This document shows, piece after piece, positions 33,162 through 35,806 of a DNA stretch of 35,806 nucleotides. The first letter of the stretch is position 1. Every line of letters begins with the position of its first letter. The DNA lies in contig CAZHYQ010000022.1 of the NCBI GenBank assembly GCA_964536805.1, forward strand, positions 1-35,806, in the 5' to 3' direction. Origin of the DNA: Longilinea sp964536805. GTDB lineage: Bacteria; Chloroflexota; Anaerolineae; Anaerolineales; Anaerolineaceae. The position numbers were made by a program, and so were the translations under genes. Under the pieces are notes generated by a model that was not told where the DNA came from, ran no database searches, and saw nothing but the letters and a program-made list of their open reading frames with translations.

Positions 33162-33755
33162 CTAACGATCGAATTTCGATTGTACCAACTCCAAAAAGTA
33201 ACGGTGGAAGCGGTTATCCTGGGTCAGTTCGGGATGGAAAGAGGTCGCCAGCCAGCGTCCCTGCCGGGCAGCCACGATGCGGCCGTCAGGCAGCGCGGCC
33301 AAAGCCTCGGCGGTTCCATGCACGGCCTCGATCAGCGGCGCTCGGATGAAGACGGCGTGGTAGGCCTTGCCGCCTCCGTTCAGATGGTGCAAAACGGGCA
33401 CGTCCAGGTCGGTTTCAAAACTGGCCACCTGGCGGCCAAAGGCGTTGCGCTCAATGACGATATCCATCAGCCCCAGCAGCGGCTGCGGGCGGCCCACCTG
33501 GCGGGCCATGAAAATAGCGCCGGCGCAGGTGCCCCACAGCGCATGCTGCGCGGCAAAGGTTTTCAAAGGTTCGATCAGACCGTAGTCCACCGCCAGCTTG
33601 CCAATGGTGGTCGACTCGCCACCGGGCAGGATCAACCCATCCAACCCGTCCAGCTCGCCGGGCAGGCGCACCTGGCGCACATCCACGCCCAGGCGCTCGA
33701 GCATGACCTGGTGTTCGTGAAATGCGCCCTGCAGCGCCAGCACGCCGATCAACAT
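33162..33755 (-). CDS. pdxT: Pyridoxal 5'-phosphate synthase, glutaminase subunit PdxT
   Basis: PdxT releases ammonia from glutamine and passes it to PdxS for vitamin B6 synthesis. The 197-residue protein carries the class-I glutamine amidotransferase triad C77 (GTCAG), H175 and E177 (FHPE), and the GGEST stretch at 46-50. It begins four bases after pdxS, and forms the usual 12:12 complex with it. Length is normal. Its 3' end probably overlaps the start of the next gene. Confidence 0.96.
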   Translation of the reverse strand: MLIGVLALQGAFHEHQVMLERLGVDVRQVRLPGELDGLDGLILPGGESTTIGKLAVDYGLIEPLKTFAAQHALWGTCAGAIFMARQVGRPQPLLGLMDIVIERNAFGRQVASFETDLDVPVLHHLNGGGKAYHAVFIRAPLIEAVHGTAEALAALPDGRIVAARQGRWLATSFHPELTQDNRFHRYFLELVQSKFDR

Positions 33756-33759
33756 GCAG

Positions 33760-34647
33760 CTACCAGCCCCGCGTGGCCAGCAGTTCGCTCTCCGGAATGC
33801 TGGTGACGTTGCGCCCGACCATGGCTTCGCCCAGGTTGCGGCTGACTTCCGCCAGGATGGCGGGATTGTTGTAATTGGTGACGGCTTTGACGATGGCAGC
33901 CGCGCGTTTGGCCGGGTTGCCCGATTTGAAAATGCCCGAGCCGACGAAAACGCCGTCCACGCCGAGCTGCATCATCAAGGCGGCGTCCGCCGGCGTGGCA
34001 ATGCCGCCCGCGGCGAAGTTCACCACCGGCAAACGGCCCAGTTTCTTTGTTTCAACCAGCAATTCGTAAGGCGTACCCAGTTCCTTGGCAAAAGCCATCA
34101 CTTCTTCGTCCGGCAGGTTCTGCAATTGGCGGATCTGGCCGAGCACGGTGCGGGCATGGCGCACGGCTTCCACCACGTCGCCGGTGCCGGCTTCGCCCTT
34201 GGTGCGGATCATGGCCGCGCCTTCGCCGACGCGCCGCAGCGCCTCGCCCAGGTTGCGGCAGCCGCAAACAAACGGCACCTTGAAGGCATGTTTGTTGATG
34301 TGGTGCTCCTCGTCAGCCGGGGTGAGCACTTCGGATTCGTCAATATAGTCGACGCCAAGCGATTCGAGAATTTGCGCCTCGACAAAATGGCCGATGCGGC
34401 ACTTGGCCATAACCGGGATCGAAACAGCCGCCATGATGCGGTCGATCAGGTCAGGGTCGCTCATGCGCGCCACGCCGCCGTTTGCACGGATATCGGCGGG
34501 AACGCGTTCCAGGGCCATCACGGCGCAGGCGCCAGCCTCTTCAGCAATGCGCGCATGTTCAGGCGTTACCACGTCCATAATTACGCCGCCCTTTAGCATT
34601 TGAGCCAGGCCCGTTTTCACCGCAAAGGTCGCTACCTGCTGATCCAT
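33760..34647 (-). CDS. pdxS: Pyridoxal 5'-phosphate synthase, PdxS subunit
   Basis: PdxS joins ribose 5-phosphate, glyceraldehyde 3-phosphate and ammonia to make pyridoxal 5'-phosphate. The 295 residues form a (beta/alpha)8 barrel with D25 (VVTPE region), K82 (PVMAKCRIGH) and K150 (MIRTKGEAGTG), which match D24, K81 and K149 of the Bacillus enzyme shifted by one. GGAGG stands six bases before the ATG. It is the first gene of the pdxST transcript, with a promoter about 85 bases upstream. Confidence 0.98.
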   Translation of the reverse strand: MDQQVATFAVKTGLAQMLKGGVIMDVVTPEHARIAEEAGACAVMALERVPADIRANGGVARMSDPDLIDRIMAAVSIPVMAKCRIGHFVEAQILESLGVDYIDESEVLTPADEEHHINKHAFKVPFVCGCRNLGEALRRVGEGAAMIRTKGEAGTGDVVEAVRHARTVLGQIRQLQNLPDEEVMAFAKELGTPYELLVETKKLGRLPVVNFAAGGIATPADAALMMQLGVDGVFVGSGIFKSGNPAKRAAAIVKAVTNYNNPAILAEVSRNLGEAMVGRNVTSIPESELLATRGW

Positions 34648-34729
34648 TCATTCCTCCAAAAGAAAATAATGAAACCCTGCGCGGGAGTTTTTTCCGGCAA
34701 GGCTGGGCATGCGAACGCTCCCGATTTCG

Positions 34730-34758
34730 ATTCTACCACGCCCGGCATTAGCTATCAA
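34730..34758 (-). promoter_or_regulatory. pdxST promoter
   Basis: On the minus strand TTGATA (34753-34758) and TAGAAT (34730-34735) are separated by exactly 17 bases. The start site would lie near 34723, giving a leader of about 75 bases in which I see no riboswitch-like fold. Confidence 0.72.
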
Positions 34759-34819
34759 CGTGCGCGCCATTCTGCCAACCCGCAGCGGGATGAGAAGATT
34801 CTCATTCCACGGTCCCGAT

Positions 34820-34866
34820 GGTTCTGGTCTCCGACCAGAACCGGGTCTCAAGCCGGTCTCCGACCA
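34820..34866. repeat. 10-bp hairpin plus direct repeat of GGTCTCCGACCA
   Basis: A perfect 10-bp inverted repeat (34820-34829 with 34833-34842, loop TCC) contains GGTCTCCGACCA, which returns as a direct repeat at 34855-34866. There is no T-run, so it is not a terminator. It may be a REP-like intergenic element. The remainder of the 34648-35057 gap holds the pdxS promoter, the 34966 repeat and the ATPase terminator, and no gene. Confidence 0.5.
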
Positions 34867-34965
34867 ATTTAAACCCTCTCGATGGTGTGGCTGCCTTAAT
34901 ACCGGGCAAGGCGTGTTAATTTGCCCAAGTAAACCGAATAAAGAAACAGCCGCCCCTGTACATCT

Positions 34966-34985
34966 GGGTTGCGACCCGCCGCTAC
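34966..34985. repeat. Second copy of the 20-base intergenic repeat at 6300-6319
   Basis: This segment matches 18 of 20 bases of 6300-6319 (core GGGT-GCGACC-GCCGCTAC). Only the inner GGGTTGCGACCC part is palindromic here, unlike the first copy. Confidence 0.5.
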
Positions 34986-35002
34986 GAGACATCCCAGAAA
35001 TC

Positions 35003-35031
35003 AAAAAAGGTCCGGTCATAAAGACCGGACC
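35003..35031 (-). terminator. Terminator of the P-type ATPase gene
   Basis: A perfect 9-bp stem (35009-35017 with 35023-35031, loop of five) is followed on the minus strand by six T (35003-35008). It lies about 27 bases after the ATPase stop. Confidence 0.92.
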
Positions 35032-35057
35032 CAATTCTTCTGTCGTCTTACTGGCAA

Positions 35058-35806
35058 TTAATCAACCGTGGCAGCGGCTCTGGCTTTTGCTTCGTCGCGG
35101 CGGTGGAAGAACTTGAGGATTTCTTCGGCCACAGCCGGCAGGATTGCCAGGCCGAGCACGGTGGACCATTCCCGGAAGCTCGGATTATGGGTATTGAAGA
35201 TCGGCTGAAGGAACGGCACGGTCACCACCAGGAACAGCAGGAAGATGGACAAACCGACCGCATACTGCATCCATTTGTTGGAGAAGACCCCCAACTTGAA
35301 CACCGAAACGCGTTCCGAACGGACGGTGTAGGCACGGAAAAGCTCGCACAGCGACAGCGTCATGAAGGCCATCGTTTCAGCCGTCTGCACGTCAACGCCG
35401 TTCCAGATGCCCGGGGTGAACAGGTATCTGAACGTGCTTTCACCGGCAGGCACCACCGAACCAGCCTGCAAATGCCAGGAAAGACCCAACAGGAAAGCGG
35501 TTAGAACAGCACCGGTTTGCATGATGGTCTGGACGAGGATGCCGGTACCCATGGTTTTGTTGATGATGGGTTCATTCTTAGCGCGCGGCTTTTGGTCCAT
35601 CACATCCGGATCGCCCTTCTCCATGGCCAGGGCCAGGGCCGGAGCGCCGTCGGTGAGCAGGTTGAGCCACAACAGTTGGATGGCTGTCAACGGGGTGGGC
35701 AACCCGGCCAGCGTGGCCAGGAAGATGATCATGATCTCAGCCACGTTGGACGAGAGCAGGAAGAAGACGAACTTGCGGATGTTGGCGTAAATGACGCGCC
35801 CCTGCT
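35058..35806 (-). CDS. P-type cation-transporting ATPase, C-terminal part (5' end outside window)
   Basis: The gene enters from the right edge; about 249 codons are visible. They cover the last part of the transport domain of a P2-type (calcium or similar cation) ATPase. Membrane helix M5 (VFFLLSSNVAEIMIIF) and M6 with the ion-binding NLLTDGAPALALA motif are present, followed by the DPDVMDQKPR loop, M7 to M10 and a basic tail. The Asn in M5 and the Asn-x3-Asp in M6 are the calcium ligands in SERCA-like pumps, which supports a cation of that class. The phosphorylation and nucleotide domains lie beyond the window. It has its own terminator. Confidence 0.93.
   Translation of the reverse strand, partial: QGRVIYANIRKFVFFLLSSNVAEIMIIFLATLAGLPTPLTAIQLLWLNLLTDGAPALALAMEKGDPDVMDQKPRAKNEPIINKTMGTGILVQTIMQTGAVLTAFLLGLSWHLQAGSVVPAGESTFRYLFTPGIWNGVDVQTAETMAFMTLSLCELFRAYTVRSERVSVFKLGVFSNKWMQYAVGLSIFLLFLVVTVPFLQPIFNTHNPSFREWSTVLGLAILPAVAEEILKFFHRRDEAKARAAATVD

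Overview
The window is GC-rich bacterial chromosome, densely packed, with no rRNA, tRNA, CRISPR array, transposase or phage gene that I can recognise. Gene content and protein style suggest an anaerobic member of Chloroflexota, probably Anaerolineae: a tungsten-type aldehyde:ferredoxin oxidoreductase (AOR), an AAA/R3H ATPase of the Ycf45 type, PdxS/PdxT, secreted proteins carrying a Y-L-P motif, and proline/threonine-rich membrane-anchored proteins. The lineage is an inference from content; no marker gene proves it.

Layout. 1-5028: an extended SDR epimerase, then a molybdopterin/tungstopterin group. moaA (-) and the AOR gene (+) are divergent, and a MoaD-like sulfur carrier with a small partner gene (-) converges on the AOR. 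A strong terminator follows the AOR. 5178-9942: an MscL channel with a C-terminal zinc ribbon, a GyrI-like effector-binding protein with a consensus promoter, and a two-gene heterodimeric ABC exporter with complementary degenerate sites. 10135-13532: a ComB-like phosphatase, a DUF3052 protein and a secreted BNR-repeat propeller. 13718-14976: a DUF1214/DUF1254 gene pair lying between two diverged copies of one ~200-bp intergenic region. 15371-17575: comEC, whose C-terminal metallo-beta-lactamase-like domain has lost its metal ligands. 17758-18435: a small secreted protein.

18576-22950 is a self-contained stress-type operon. A MerR regulator of the AdhR/NmlR type (Cys52) sits behind a 19-bp-spacer MerR promoter and is followed by an aldo-keto reductase, a cupin, a DUF2255 protein and two tandem paralogous aldo-keto reductases, closed by a terminator. 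It looks like an electrophile or aldehyde response unit. 23354-25168 holds a tandem duplication of a promoter plus a membrane-anchored Pro/Thr-rich stalk gene.

25212-34647 is a run of minus-strand genes: methyltransferase-like membrane protein, PlsC acyltransferase, DedA, PrsW-type protease, a DsbA-cyclophilin fusion lipoprotein, thymidylate kinase, AAA/R3H ATPase, a GNAT-like protein, PdxT and PdxS, with a good promoter ahead of pdxS. The window ends inside a P-type cation ATPase (-).

I see no single spectacular new system. The best candidates for a second look are the duplicated-intergenic insertion with the DUF1254/DUF1214 pair, the ligand-less ComEC domain, the MerR-AKR operon, the two-gene MoaD arrangement beside the AOR, the structured AOR leader, and the DsbA-cyclophilin fusion.
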